A stretch of DNA of 64,000 bases, taken from contig JAFYHN010000027.1 in assembly GCA_017539165.1 (NCBI GenBank), positions 38,179 to 102,178 on the forward strand. Direction: 5' to 3'. Shown piece by piece: positions 1-7,655 of the stretch (positions within the stretch are counted from its first letter, which is position 1; every line of letters begins with the position of its first letter). Both the position numbers and the translations under genes were made by a program. This DNA comes from Eubacterium sp. (GTDB taxonomy: Bacteria; Bacillota; Clostridia; Lachnospirales; Lachnospiraceae). The notes under the pieces are model-generated. The model did not search any database and was not told the origin of the DNA. It saw only the letters and a program-made list of their open reading frames with translations.

Positions 1-106
1 ATTATGGCAGGAACTTTAAAAGAGAATCAATGTATGGAAATACGAGAGTAATAAATGCTTTCGAGAGATACATTGTAGAGATATGAAGATAAGGAAGGTG
101 AATCGT

Positions 107-1936
107 ATGTTTTGTCAGAATTGTGGAAGTCAGTTGCCGGAGGGTGCGAAAGTGTGTCCGGCTTGTGGGAATCCCATTCAGTATTATCAAAGTGAGTCTG
201 CTCAGATTGAAGAAGAGCAGAGAATGGAAGCGCAGGCTGAATATATGGAGGATGTAGATTCAGAAGAATATGATGAATCAGATGAATATGATGAATCAGA
301 ATCTTCACAGAAGCGTCCGAAGACAGATATATTCAATATGAAAAAGAAGACCATGCTGGTCGCTATCGTATCAGCGTTGATAATCTTTATATCACTTGGA
401 ATACTGATTTTTGTACAGGTGTTCTGGGTGCCAACTATAAATCTGGATCAGTATGTTTCGATTAAATCAGAAGGTTATAATTCAGTAGGATCAGCTAAGA
501 TTGTCTTTGATGAGAAACAATTCTTCGCAGATAATGACAGCAAGATCAGATATAAAGCCGGAGGACCGGCAGATGCTGACAGTTACTTCAATGCAGCGGA
601 ATGTCTCAGCAGAGAATTCCTGACAGGACAGCTTGATAAGTCTACAAATCTGTCAAATGGTGATAGCATCAAGTATAATTGGTGTGTAGATGAGAATGCC
701 GTTTCCCAGTACTTCAAGGTAAAGCTTGAAATGAGCGAGATACCATTTAAAGTCGAAGGATTGGGCGAGGCAGAGACATTTGACTTATTCAAAGATATCG
801 AAGTTGAATTTGAAGGTTCTGAATCTGAAGGAACAGTAAAGATCTACAATAACAGTGATATCGATCCTGTCAAAGATTGGACTTTTGAAGCAGATAAATC
901 AGAAGGACTTAGCAACGGAGATAAAGTTACAATATCTATCAAAGATGCTGACGAAAAGATAGAAGAATGTCTCAGTGTTTACGGAAAAGTTCCGGATGCT
1001 GAAGCTATGGAAATCGAAGTTTCCGGTCTTTCATCATCAGCAAATGGAATGGAGCAGATCTCAAAGAAAACTCTGGATAAGTTGAAGAGGGAAGTTGAGG
1101 GTGATCTTAAGAAAGAAGCTGAATCAGACTGGTATAAAGAGATAAATCTGGAAGATATGACTTATGCTGGTGCATTTTTACTTAAAGCAAAAGATGCAGA
1201 AGGATCAGCAGATGATAACATCTTAAAACTTGTATATGTAGTCGATACTTCTCTGAATCTTGAGGAAGATGATTCTAAAAAGACTGGAACATATGGTTTC
1301 TATTATGTTGCTGTGTTTGATGATCTGGAAGAGAAGGATGATGGTACATTTGATGTAAATATCAACTCAATGAAGATACCGAATAATTCAGCGGTATTTT
1401 CAGTAGATTCAGTAGATTACTACTTCGATGGTTATGCTGATTACAAGGACCTTTATGAAAATGAAGTAAAGGCTCTCGAAGGAGATTATCAGTGCATATC
1501 TACCGTAAAAGAAAGCATTAAACCAGCATCTGAAAATGTAGAAAAGTCTGAATCAAAGTCTGAAGATAAAGAAGACGATAAAGAAAAAGACAAAGAGTCG
1601 TCAAAAGACAAGGACAACAAGGATAAGAAAAAAGCAAAAGACAAAGATAAGGATAAAGAGAAGAAGTCTAGTGCAGATGTTAACCAGATAATATCTGACA
1701 GCAGCACTCAGGCACTTTCAGAAGATGATGTAAAGAATATGTCTGATTCTGATATCCAGTCAATAATCAATTCGATATATGCACGTAATGGATACAAGTT
1801 CCAGGATCAATCTGTATATGATCAGTTTTCTCAATACAGCTGGTATAAGCCAACAACAAGCTCACAGGATGAAGCAAGTAAAAACTTCAGTGACGTTGAG
1901 AGAGAGACAATCAATCTTCTTCAGAAATATAGATAA
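107..1936 (+). CDS. Zinc-ribbon membrane protein with C-terminal YARHG domain
   Basis: About 609 residues. A zinc ribbon opens the protein (C3, C6, C17, C20), followed by an acidic Asp/Glu/Ser linker, one membrane segment (about residues 80-105) and a long extracytoplasmic region. A Lys/Asp/Ser low-complexity stretch then leads to a terminal YARHG-type domain (YARNGYKF followed by W-Y-x-P). Such zinc-ribbon plus single-TM proteins are common in Lachnospiraceae and probably act at the cell envelope; the function is unknown. I chose the ATG at 107 because AAGGAAGGTG lies at 91-100 and the zinc ribbon starts there; an ATG at 83 in the same frame has no such site. It appears monocistronic, ending before a clear terminator. 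Confidence 0.85.
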   Translation: MFCQNCGSQLPEGAKVCPACGNPIQYYQSESAQIEEEQRMEAQAEYMEDVDSEEYDESDEYDESESSQKRPKTDIFNMKKKTMLVAIVSALIIFISLGILIFVQVFWVPTINLDQYVSIKSEGYNSVGSAKIVFDEKQFFADNDSKIRYKAGGPADADSYFNAAECLSREFLTGQLDKSTNLSNGDSIKYNWCVDENAVSQYFKVKLEMSEIPFKVEGLGEAETFDLFKDIEVEFEGSESEGTVKIYNNSDIDPVKDWTFEADKSEGLSNGDKVTISIKDADEKIEECLSVYGKVPDAEAMEIEVSGLSSSANGMEQISKKTLDKLKREVEGDLKKEAESDWYKEINLEDMTYAGAFLLKAKDAEGSADDNILKLVYVVDTSLNLEEDDSKKTGTYGFYYVAVFDDLEEKDDGTFDVNINSMKIPNNSAVFSVDSVDYYFDGYADYKDLYENEVKALEGDYQCISTVKESIKPASENVEKSESKSEDKEDDKEKDKESSKDKDNKDKKKAKDKDKDKEKKSSADVNQIISDSSTQALSEDDVKNMSDSDIQSIINSIYARNGYKFQDQSVYDQFSQYSWYKPTTSSQDEASKNFSDVERETINLLQKYR

Positions 1937-1975
1937 AAGTAAAGATAAAAGTAAAGATTAAAGTAAAGATAATAG
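1935..1975. repeat. Short AAAGTAAAGATA tandem repeat
   Basis: Three to four imperfect copies of a 12-base AAAGTAAAGATA unit begin at the stop codon of the preceding gene. They look like simple-sequence slippage and have no evident function. Confidence 0.6.
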
Positions 1976-2069
1976 AATAAATAAAAGTATAAATAAAAGT
2001 TTTCAGGATAGAATTATAAAATCCTAAAAATCCTTATAAAACCTTATAAAATGGTTTAGTGATAGAGAA

Positions 2070-2102
2070 GGGCTTTCGAATGGTTTCGAGAGCCCTATTT
2101 CT
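2070..2102 (+). terminator. Rho-independent terminator of the zinc-ribbon gene
   Basis: GGGCTTTCGAA pairs with TTCGAGAGCCC (one G-T pair) around a 4-base loop, and is followed by ATTTCTATTTG. It sits about 130 bases after the stop codon. Confidence 0.7.
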
Positions 2103-2529
2103 ATTTGTTTATAAGAAAGATAAAAAGTTATGGTATATGGTAGAATTCAGCCTTTATTACTAACAAAAACAGCGTTTAATCCATTTTGTTAGTATCAAAA
2201 CGTAAAAAATCAGCAAATTAGAGAAATATATGCTAACAATAAAGGGAAAATACGTTTTTTTTTAGTAAGGCATATGAAAAATACATGTTAATCGGGGCAA
2301 ATATACTAACAAAAGACAATATAAACTCAACTCTGTTAGTATAGAGCATATCTCTACTTTACATGACGAATATTTTGATGTATTATGTTTCATGTTTGAA
2401 TTGGAATAAAAGTGATATGGCACAGGCTCAGTTTGGGACGTTAGGTGCAAGAGGCACCTGGGTTTAATCTGCGAGCGAAGCGAGAGTGGAAGAGCGCGAG
2501 GCGCTCGAAAAAATGAAATAAAGATATAA
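2103..2529. other. Gene-free stretch with TACTAACA inverted repeats
   Basis: No convincing gene in about 430 bases. TACTAACAAAA at 2158-2168 is mirrored by TTTTGTTAGTA at 2184-2194. A second pair is TACTAACAAAA at 2304-2314 with TGTTAGTAT at 2334-2342, and TGCTAACAA lies near 2231. Two small hairpins follow: AGGTGC/GGCACCT (2441-2457) and GAGCGC/GCGCTC (2492-2506). GGCTCAGTTTGG at 2425-2436 matches the D-arm of the nearby tRNA-Pro and could be a decayed fragment. The promoter of the split tRNA must lie at the end of this stretch, but I cannot define its boxes. Confidence 0.5.
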
Positions 2530-2570
2530 CGGTGCGTGGCTCAGTTTGGTAGAGCGCTGCGTTCGGGACG
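2530..2570 (+). pseudogene. 5' half of a split tRNA-Pro(CGG) gene (host copy)
   Basis: It has the acceptor strand CGGTGCG, a complete D-arm (GCTC/GAGC), the 5' anticodon stem CTGCG and the loop TTCGGGA, then diverges after ACG. The missing half is at 15248-15289, whose 3' anticodon stem CGCAG pairs perfectly with this CTGCG. It does not pair perfectly with the stem of the complete copy at 2612. The two halves are therefore one original gene interrupted by the element between them. Confidence 0.85.
2562..2570. other. attL core of the integrated element
   Basis: The nine bases TTCGGGACG (anticodon loop plus two stem bases) are shared with 15248-15256 and bound the element. The crossover lies somewhere inside this shared stretch. 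Sequence to the right (TCATGCTCG) departs from tRNA sequence. Confidence 0.75.
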
Positions 2571-2611
2571 TCATGCTCGATTACCGTTTTTTAACTTCAT
2601 ATTTTTTATGC

Positions 2612-2685
2612 CGGTGCGTGGCTCAGCTTGGTAGAGCGCGGCGTTCGGGACGCCGAGGTCGCAGGTTCGAATCCTGTCGCACCGA
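2612..2685 (+). tRNA. tRNA-Pro(CGG), complete copy carried by the element
   Basis: A full 74-base cloverleaf: acceptor CGGTGCG/CGCACCG, D-arm GCTC/GAGC, anticodon stem CGGCG/CGCCG around TTCGGGA (anticodon CGG), T-arm GCAGG/CCTGT with loop TTCGAAT, discriminator A. CCA is not encoded. It differs from the reconstructed host gene in the D-loop, anticodon stem and T-loop, so it is a homologous but distinct tRNA. It lies 41 bases inside the left end and would be transcribed from the promoter of the split host gene. A T-run follows at 2687-2693. Confidence 0.92.
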
Positions 2686-2787
2686 CTTTTTTTGCCCGAA
2701 TTCTAACTTTTTTCTAACTTTTTCGTTTTATTATTCTGGTTATTCCCTGATTATGAACTCATCTGTAGATCTTGTTTAGTTAATGTG

Positions 2788-3993
2788 TTACTGGTCGGTA
2801 TAATCCTTAAGTGGGATAATACCCTTCATCGTATCTGAGATTTCTTTCTTTGATTCTTTGTCTTTAACTTTTGCGTATATCCTGAGTGTTGTATCGATAT
2901 CTGCATGTCCTACCCATTTCTGTATACTTTTAACATCCATCCCCTGATGAACGAGTATTGATACACAGGAACTTCTAAGTCCGTGAAAGGAAATTTTCTG
3001 TGGCAGTTCAGGAATTTTTTTAATAAGTTTCTTGAACATCTTGGATGGATAATCTGGAAAAAACAAGGTTCCGTCTATATGTTTGAAAATATAGTCGCTG
3101 TCATAATACCCATTACCGCATAGCTTTCTGTTGGCTCTTTCTTTATTCTTAAGCTTCTTAAACATTTCAATCTGTTCATCCGTAAGAGGATATACTCTTG
3201 TACTAGAAGCTGTTTTGGTTGTATTGGTTCGATTTACCTTAGTACCAAACGTAACAGTATGGTTAATGCTCATGGTTTTATTTATGAAATCAATTGCAGA
3301 CCAACGAAGTCCTAGTACTTCTTCTCTTCTTAAACCAAAGAATATTGTAAGATAAAAAAGCTCGTATAATTCGTGGTATTTAATAGTGTTCAAAAAAAGC
3401 TGTGCTTCCTCATAAGAAAAGAATTCCTCATCTACATCTTTTTCTTTGGCGTATTTATCTGAAAGATTCTTATTAATTACTACTTCCTTGACAGGGTTGT
3501 AAGTGATGATTCCGTCTTTTACAGCTTGTTCCATTATAAATCCCAGAAAGACCTTTATATCTCTCACTGTTCTGTATTGAACATGATACTTTTCAAATAA
3601 GCCATCCAGGAATTCTTCAACCATGGTCTCATTTATATCTTTTACTTTTATATTTCCAAAGTATTCGTTAGTCCTTTTTAATCTATATAGATATGAGGCA
3701 TATGTTGAATCAGTGACTTCTCGTTTCTTTTTATTTATTACATAATCGGTATAACCACTAAAAGTTATACTTCTATCTATAGTTGACACAGTTATTTTAT
3801 TAAGCAGCTTCGCTCGCATCTCAGAAGCTTTTTTGATATTTTCCGGTATGTCGGTCAGACCAGTAGATATCCATTTCTTTTCAGCTTTTTTCTTGCCATC
3901 CTGTATTACGCTCTGTGTGGTCACAATATATAAATGACCGCTTTTACCTTGAATTCCCCTGGCTCTTTTTCCATCTTTTTTAGGTCTTGCCAT
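2788..3993 (-). CDS. int: Tyrosine site-specific integrase
   Basis: 401 residues, typical for phage/ICE integrases. The N-terminal part is an arm-type and core-binding (SAM-like) region. The catalytic domain shows Arg near 222 (FFGLRREEVLGL), H337-x-x-R340 (HGLR), H363 (GHADI) and Tyr373 (RIYAKV). It would catalyse recombination between attP and the tRNA-Pro anticodon loop. The gene lies 100 bases from the complete tRNA and points towards it, the usual arrangement at the left end of tRNA-targeted elements. GAGGAGGTGG precedes the ATG at 3993. The upstream xis-like gene ends at 3996, suggesting co-transcription. Confidence 0.95.
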   Translation of the reverse strand: MARPKKDGKRARGIQGKSGHLYIVTTQSVIQDGKKKAEKKWISTGLTDIPENIKKASEMRAKLLNKITVSTIDRSITFSGYTDYVINKKKREVTDSTYASYLYRLKRTNEYFGNIKVKDINETMVEEFLDGLFEKYHVQYRTVRDIKVFLGFIMEQAVKDGIITYNPVKEVVINKNLSDKYAKEKDVDEEFFSYEEAQLFLNTIKYHELYELFYLTIFFGLRREEVLGLRWSAIDFINKTMSINHTVTFGTKVNRTNTTKTASSTRVYPLTDEQIEMFKKLKNKERANRKLCGNGYYDSDYIFKHIDGTLFFPDYPSKMFKKLIKKIPELPQKISFHGLRSSCVSILVHQGMDVKSIQKWVGHADIDTTLRIYAKVKDKESKKEISDTMKGIIPLKDYTDQ

Positions 3994-3995
3994 AG

Positions 3996-4208
3996 TTAGC
4001 CCACCTCCTCAGTATATTTCATATCCGGATAGATAAACTCCAGAAGATAATTCTTCGGTATTCGATATTTCTTACCAATCTTTATTGAACGGATCTTTCC
4101 TTCTGCAAGATATTTATATACGGTATTGCGTCCTATATGTAATATCTTTTGAACATCTTCAGGTAAGAGTATATCTTTATACTCACTTAACATTTTTGTA
4201 TATTCCAT
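3996..4208 (-). CDS. Excisionase-like helix-turn-helix DNA-binding protein
   Basis: 70 residues, a MerR/excisionase-type winged HTH (LLPEDVQKILHIGRNTVYKYL, then IRSIKIGKKYRIPK). Proteins of this size immediately upstream of a tyrosine integrase usually act as recombination directionality factors. GGAGGAAG precedes the ATG at 4208; an internal ATG at 4193 is possible but lacks a site. It overlaps the upstream small gene by 22 bases and abuts int, so the three genes form one unit. Confidence 0.85.
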   Translation of the reverse strand: MEYTKMLSEYKDILLPEDVQKILHIGRNTVYKYLAEGKIRSIKIGKKYRIPKNYLLEFIYPDMKYTEEVG

Positions 4209-4360
4209 GTATTCTTCCTCCTTCTATTCTTTCTGAATTCATTGATGATCTCCTTTACGGCCTCTCGTGGTGTTGGATCATTTATTCCACACATATCTTT
4301 GAGGTCAAGCATTTCTTCTTTTAATCTGCGGTTTGCCCGCTGTCTCTGTCTATTTTTCAT
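4187..4360 (-). CDS. Small basic protein of the integrase operon
   Basis: 57 residues, very rich in Arg/Lys (starting KNRQRQRANRR and ending near RKNRRRK), with the middle predicted helical. I recognise no domain; it may be an accessory DNA-binding protein. I placed the start at 4360 because GGGAGAG lies just upstream; the longer reading frame to 4450 has no ribosome site. Its 3' end overlaps the excisionase-like gene, consistent with translational coupling. Confidence 0.6.
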   Translation of the reverse strand: MKNRQRQRANRRLKEEMLDLKDMCGINDPTPREAVKEIINEFRKNRRRKNTWNIQKC

Positions 4361-4658
4361 AACTCTCCCTTCCGGGGTTAACCTAATAACCCCTTTATAT
4401 GTTAACGACGACATCCGATTTCCGGGAAACGACGGGTTCTTACGAACCAATACGGTTTATTCTGAACTGTCTAGTTCTTGATAAGCACTATATAGTTCTT
4501 TAATCGTACTATATCAGTTTAAATAGTCCTTGCCAAGCACTCAACAGTGCTTTTTGACAAAATTTGTTCTCTGGCAGCATTAATTTGTGCTTTATAATGA
4601 TAATTGATTGTGTTAATATGTTTATTATATAAGTCTTTGTAGTAAAGGAGATTTCGGT
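4361..4658. promoter_or_regulatory. Divergent control region between int operon and XRE regulator
   Basis: About 300 bases separate the leftward recombination genes from the rightward XRE gene. They contain a perfect hairpin AAGCACT-CAAC-AGTGCTT followed by a T-run (4536-4555), a TTGACA at 4554-4559, and two near-repeats AGTTCTT with TACTATAT/CACTATAT cores (about 4471-4515). These could be operators for the XRE protein; no single promoter stands out. Confidence 0.45.
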
Positions 4659-5273
4659 ATGATAGTGGTAAATAACCCATTCGGACAGGATCTGGTGGAT
4701 TTTAATGAAGAAACTGAGGCAGATAGAATTGGATCAAGAATACGTACAATAAGAACCGCAAGAGGCTTATCACAAGCTGAACTTGGCGAAAAGGTTGGGC
4801 TATCGGCTGACAGGATACAGAAATATGAGAATGGCGCAAGAAAGCCTAAAAATGATATGTTAAAAAGACTTGCAGATGCGCTGGAGGTACGTCCTCTTGC
4901 ACTAACTGATCCGGTTACAATAAGTTATATAGGAGCAATGTACGCTTTTTTTGAAATGGAAAGATCATTTCATATCGGGGTTGACAAGACTCAGGAAGAG
5001 CTATCGATTTCTATTGATTCCCAGAGCGAGCTATATAGATATATAGATGAGTGGTATAAGGTATATAAAAAAATGAAATCTGATATGGAACTGGCTTCTT
5101 CTGATGAGGAAAGAAAGAATATTATGGATTCGTATCATAATTGGGAATGGAATTTTCCATCAAAGATAATTGACAGAACAGAATTAAGACAGCAAAAGAT
5201 TCGTATAAAGCAGAAAATAGAGGAATTACAGGAAGCATATGATCAGTTAGATCAGGAAGATGACGAAGAATAG
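4659..5273 (+). CDS. XRE-family transcriptional regulator
   Basis: 204 residues. A classic Cro/C1 HTH lies at about residues 22-78 (IRTIRTARGLSQAELGEKVG, then IQKYENGARKPKNDMLKRLA). An uncharacterised C-terminal region follows, ending in a charged helix (residues 165-204). AAAGGAGA lies 7 bases before the ATG. It is divergent from int-xis and followed after 56 bases by the DUF1016 nuclease, so it probably represses one or both. The C-terminal half could sense a ligand or partner, but nothing shows this. Confidence 0.88.
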   Translation: MIVVNNPFGQDLVDFNEETEADRIGSRIRTIRTARGLSQAELGEKVGLSADRIQKYENGARKPKNDMLKRLADALEVRPLALTDPVTISYIGAMYAFFEMERSFHIGVDKTQEELSISIDSQSELYRYIDEWYKVYKKMKSDMELASSDEERKNIMDSYHNWEWNFPSKIIDRTELRQQKIRIKQKIEELQEAYDQLDQEDDEE

Positions 5274-5329
5274 AGTTTAGTTTTTATGCAGCTTTTAGTT
5301 ATACAAAAAATTTAAGGAGCCAAATAATT

Positions 5330-6457
5330 ATGTTATCTTTTGATATTCTTGTAGAAACAATTAAGGAGATTCATCAATCAGCACAGACGACTGCAGTTGG
5401 TGCTATTAATCGTTCTATGACTTTGCGAAATTGGCTGATTGGGTACTATATTGTGGAATTTGAACAGCATGGTGAAGAACGAGCTGTTTATGGTGATAGA
5501 CTTCTAAAGAAACTTGAAGAACGAGTTGATGAAAAAGGTCTTAATAATACTCTTTTTAAGAATTGTAGAAGGTTCTATTTAGTTTACCCACAAATCGGGC
5601 AGATATTTTCTAAAAATCAAATAACAGCAACGGTAAAAGGTCTTCTTCCAAAAAGTCCGACAGCATCGGACTTTTTAGAGATGCTTCCTGAAAAAAGTCC
5701 GATGACGTCAGACCAATTTATGACAAAGCCTGAAGAATTGATATCAAAGCTATCATTTTCTCATATTGTAGAATTATTACCGATATCGGATCCATTCGAA
5801 AGGTTCTTTTATGAGTTCGAATGTATACGTAGCGGATGGAATGTTAAAGAATTACGAAGACAGATTGCAACTACACTGTATTTTCGTGCTGGAATCAGCA
5901 AAAATCCAGAAAAGCTCTTGGAACAGATGTCAGTAGAACAACCCCCAGCTGTATTGTCTATAAAAGATCCTTTCTCGTTTGAATTTCTTGGATTGGATGC
6001 AAAGGAAACGGTTACTGAAAGTGATGTAGAAAATGCACTGGTGGATCATCTGCAAGAATTCCTGCTTGAAATGGGAAAGGGATTCTGCTTTGAAGCTAGA
6101 CAAAAAAGAATAATAATAGATGATGAATACTACTTCATTGATTTGGTTCTGTATAATCGAATTCTTCATTGTAATGTTATTATCGAACTAAAGGACGATA
6201 AGTTTACTCACGAAAACTTTGGTCAGTTGAATGCCTATGTTGCATATTATAAAGAAAATGAAATGCATCCAGGGGATAATCCACCTGTGGGGATTCTTCT
6301 TTGCACAAAGAAAGGACCAAAGATGGTTGAATATGCATTATCAGGTATGGACAATCAACTATTTGTTTCAACGTATATGTTACAGATTCCTGGAAAGGAA
6401 CAGCTAAAAGATTTTCTTATAAAACAGATGGAAGAAATAGGATATGATCAGATATAG
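5330..6457 (+). CDS. DUF1016 / YhcG-family PD-(D/E)xK nuclease
   Basis: 375 residues. The N-terminal DUF1016 region (about 1-185, with LRNWLIGYYIVEFEQHG and NLRRFY-like NCRRFYLVYPQ) is followed by the nuclease domain (about 215-370). Catalytic residues fit D271 (FIDLVLY), E286 and K288 (VIIELKDDKF). YhcG-type proteins are putative nucleases often found beside restriction-modification or in mobile-element cargo; the substrate is unknown. TTAAGGAGC precedes the ATG. Its place behind an XRE gene in an integrative element suggests a toxin- or defence-like role, which is inference. Confidence 0.88.
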   Translation: MLSFDILVETIKEIHQSAQTTAVGAINRSMTLRNWLIGYYIVEFEQHGEERAVYGDRLLKKLEERVDEKGLNNTLFKNCRRFYLVYPQIGQIFSKNQITATVKGLLPKSPTASDFLEMLPEKSPMTSDQFMTKPEELISKLSFSHIVELLPISDPFERFFYEFECIRSGWNVKELRRQIATTLYFRAGISKNPEKLLEQMSVEQPPAVLSIKDPFSFEFLGLDAKETVTESDVENALVDHLQEFLLEMGKGFCFEARQKRIIIDDEYYFIDLVLYNRILHCNVIIELKDDKFTHENFGQLNAYVAYYKENEMHPGDNPPVGILLCTKKGPKMVEYALSGMDNQLFVSTYMLQIPGKEQLKDFLIKQMEEIGYDQI

Positions 6458-6509
6458 AAATGTGTAGTCTATCATAATCAAGACATATGCAAATTTATGG
6501 TGGTGAGAT

Positions 6510-7247
6510 ATGCGTAAGAAAATATTTGATGTAATAGAAAAATCTGAATATAGAAATCGTATCGGCGTTGCCTATGATTATGCTATGCTTATAGTTATTA
6601 CAGTAAGCCTGATTCCGTTGTTCTTCAAACAGGATAACATAGGGTTTAAAGTGATTGATAAGGTTACGGTTGTTATTTTCATTATTGATTATATTCTTAG
6701 ATTAATGACAGCAGATTATAAGCTTAAGAGGGGAAAAACCTCATTTATTATATATCCATTTACATTTATGGCTATTATTGATATGTTGTCCATTCTTCCT
6801 TCATTATCAATTATCAGCAGAGGCTTTAAAGCATTAAGAGTGCTTAGAATGATCAGAGCTATGAGGGTGTTTAGAATCTTTAAAGCAATGAGATATTCAA
6901 AAAGCTTCATACTTATTGGAAATGTATTAAAAAAGTCTAAGGATTCATTAATAGCTGTATGCGTGTTGGCTTTTGGATATATCTTGATATCTGCTCTGAT
7001 TATATATAATGTTGAACCTGATACATTTGATTCGTTTTTTGATGCTTTATATTGGGCTACTGTTTCTTTAACAACAGTAGGATATGGAGACATTTATCCG
7101 GTATCAATTATGGGGAGAATAATAACAATGGTTTCTTCGATATTTGGTATTGCTATAGTTGCTCTCCCTGCTGGTATTATTACGGCTGGGTATATGACAG
7201 AGATTGATAAAAAAATCGATGGAATAGAGAAAGATAAAAAAGAATAG
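6510..7247 (+). CDS. Voltage-gated-type potassium channel subunit
   Basis: 245 residues with six membrane segments. S4 carries regularly spaced arginines (about residues 104-128: RGFKALRVLRMIRAMRVFR). The pore has the K+ selectivity filter TVGYGD (189-194), followed by S6. A short charged cytoplasmic tail ends the protein and there is no RCK domain. It would assemble as a tetramer in the membrane and pass K+. GTGGTGAG precedes the ATG. It follows the nuclease gene by about 50 bases in the same direction. Ion channels are unusual as mobile-element cargo; some defence systems use membrane pores as effectors. Confidence 0.9.
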   Translation: MRKKIFDVIEKSEYRNRIGVAYDYAMLIVITVSLIPLFFKQDNIGFKVIDKVTVVIFIIDYILRLMTADYKLKRGKTSFIIYPFTFMAIIDMLSILPSLSIISRGFKALRVLRMIRAMRVFRIFKAMRYSKSFILIGNVLKKSKDSLIAVCVLAFGYILISALIIYNVEPDTFDSFFDALYWATVSLTTVGYGDIYPVSIMGRIITMVSSIFGIAIVALPAGIITAGYMTEIDKKIDGIEKDKKE

Positions 7248-7260
7248 GAAGAATATAGAA

Positions 7261-7296
7261 ATAGTGAAGCATGTCTTAAGAACATGCTTCACTATT
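7261..7296. terminator. Bidirectional terminator between channel gene and HTH gene
   Basis: ATAGTGAAGCATGT (7261-7274) pairs with ACATGCTTCACTAT around CTTAAGA, a perfect 14-bp stem, with TTTATTTC following on the plus strand. It lies between converging genes and overlaps the last codon of the minus-strand one. Confidence 0.8.
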
Positions 7297-7534
7297 TTAT
7301 TTCTTGTTCAAGTGATTCAAAAATAGGATCATTAAAAAAATCAGTAAGAGTTATCTCAAGACCATCACAAATCTTTTTTATGGTTAATATAGATATATCT
7401 CGTCTTGTTTCATCGGTCATACTATAGATTGTCGATGGTGTTATTCCAGAGATATTGGCTAATTCATTTAGTTTAATATTCCTCTGATTACAGATAGAGA
7501 TTATTCTTTTAACAACTGCATCTTTTGCGTTCAT
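7292..7534 (-). CDS. Small XRE-type HTH regulator
   Basis: 80 residues, essentially one Cro/C1 HTH (AVVKRIISICNQRNIKLNEL, then SGITPSTIYSMTDE) with a short C-terminus (TLTDFFND). The frame is open to 7597, but the ATG at 7534 is preceded by AGGGTG and begins the conserved domain. It is divergent from the zinc-ribbon gene at 7656. A palindrome between them overlaps that gene's -35 box, so this protein is the likely repressor. Confidence 0.8.
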   Translation of the reverse strand: MNAKDAVVKRIISICNQRNIKLNELANISGITPSTIYSMTDETRRDISILTIKKICDGLEITLTDFFNDPIFESLEQEIK

Positions 7535-7579
7535 ATTTGTCACCCTATTGCATTGTAGGAAAATATACGCGATAGAGTG

Positions 7580-7615
7580 TACGCACTTGCGTAACAAAAG
7601 CTTATAAAGTATAAT
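7580..7615 (+). promoter_or_regulatory. Promoter of the zinc-ribbon gene with overlapping palindrome
   Basis: TTGCGT (7587-7592), 17 bases, then TATAAT (7610-7615). The -35 box lies inside the 14-base palindrome TACGCA-CT-TGCGTA (7580-7593). Related half-sites TACGCG (7566) and TACGTG (7617) flank it. Confidence 0.6.
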
Positions 7616-7655
7616 ATACGTGGGGTAAAAAATGAATTTTGGGAGGTGCTGATAT

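Noticed and set aside
1489-1707. Minus-strand Ser/Leu/Phe-rich frames here and near 59894, 61233 and 63627
   Set aside because: They are the complements of Lys/Asp/Glu/Ser low-complexity linkers in real genes.
2546-2779. Plus-strand open frame of 77 codons over both tRNA-Pro sequences
   Set aside because: It is a translation of the tRNA and its surroundings.
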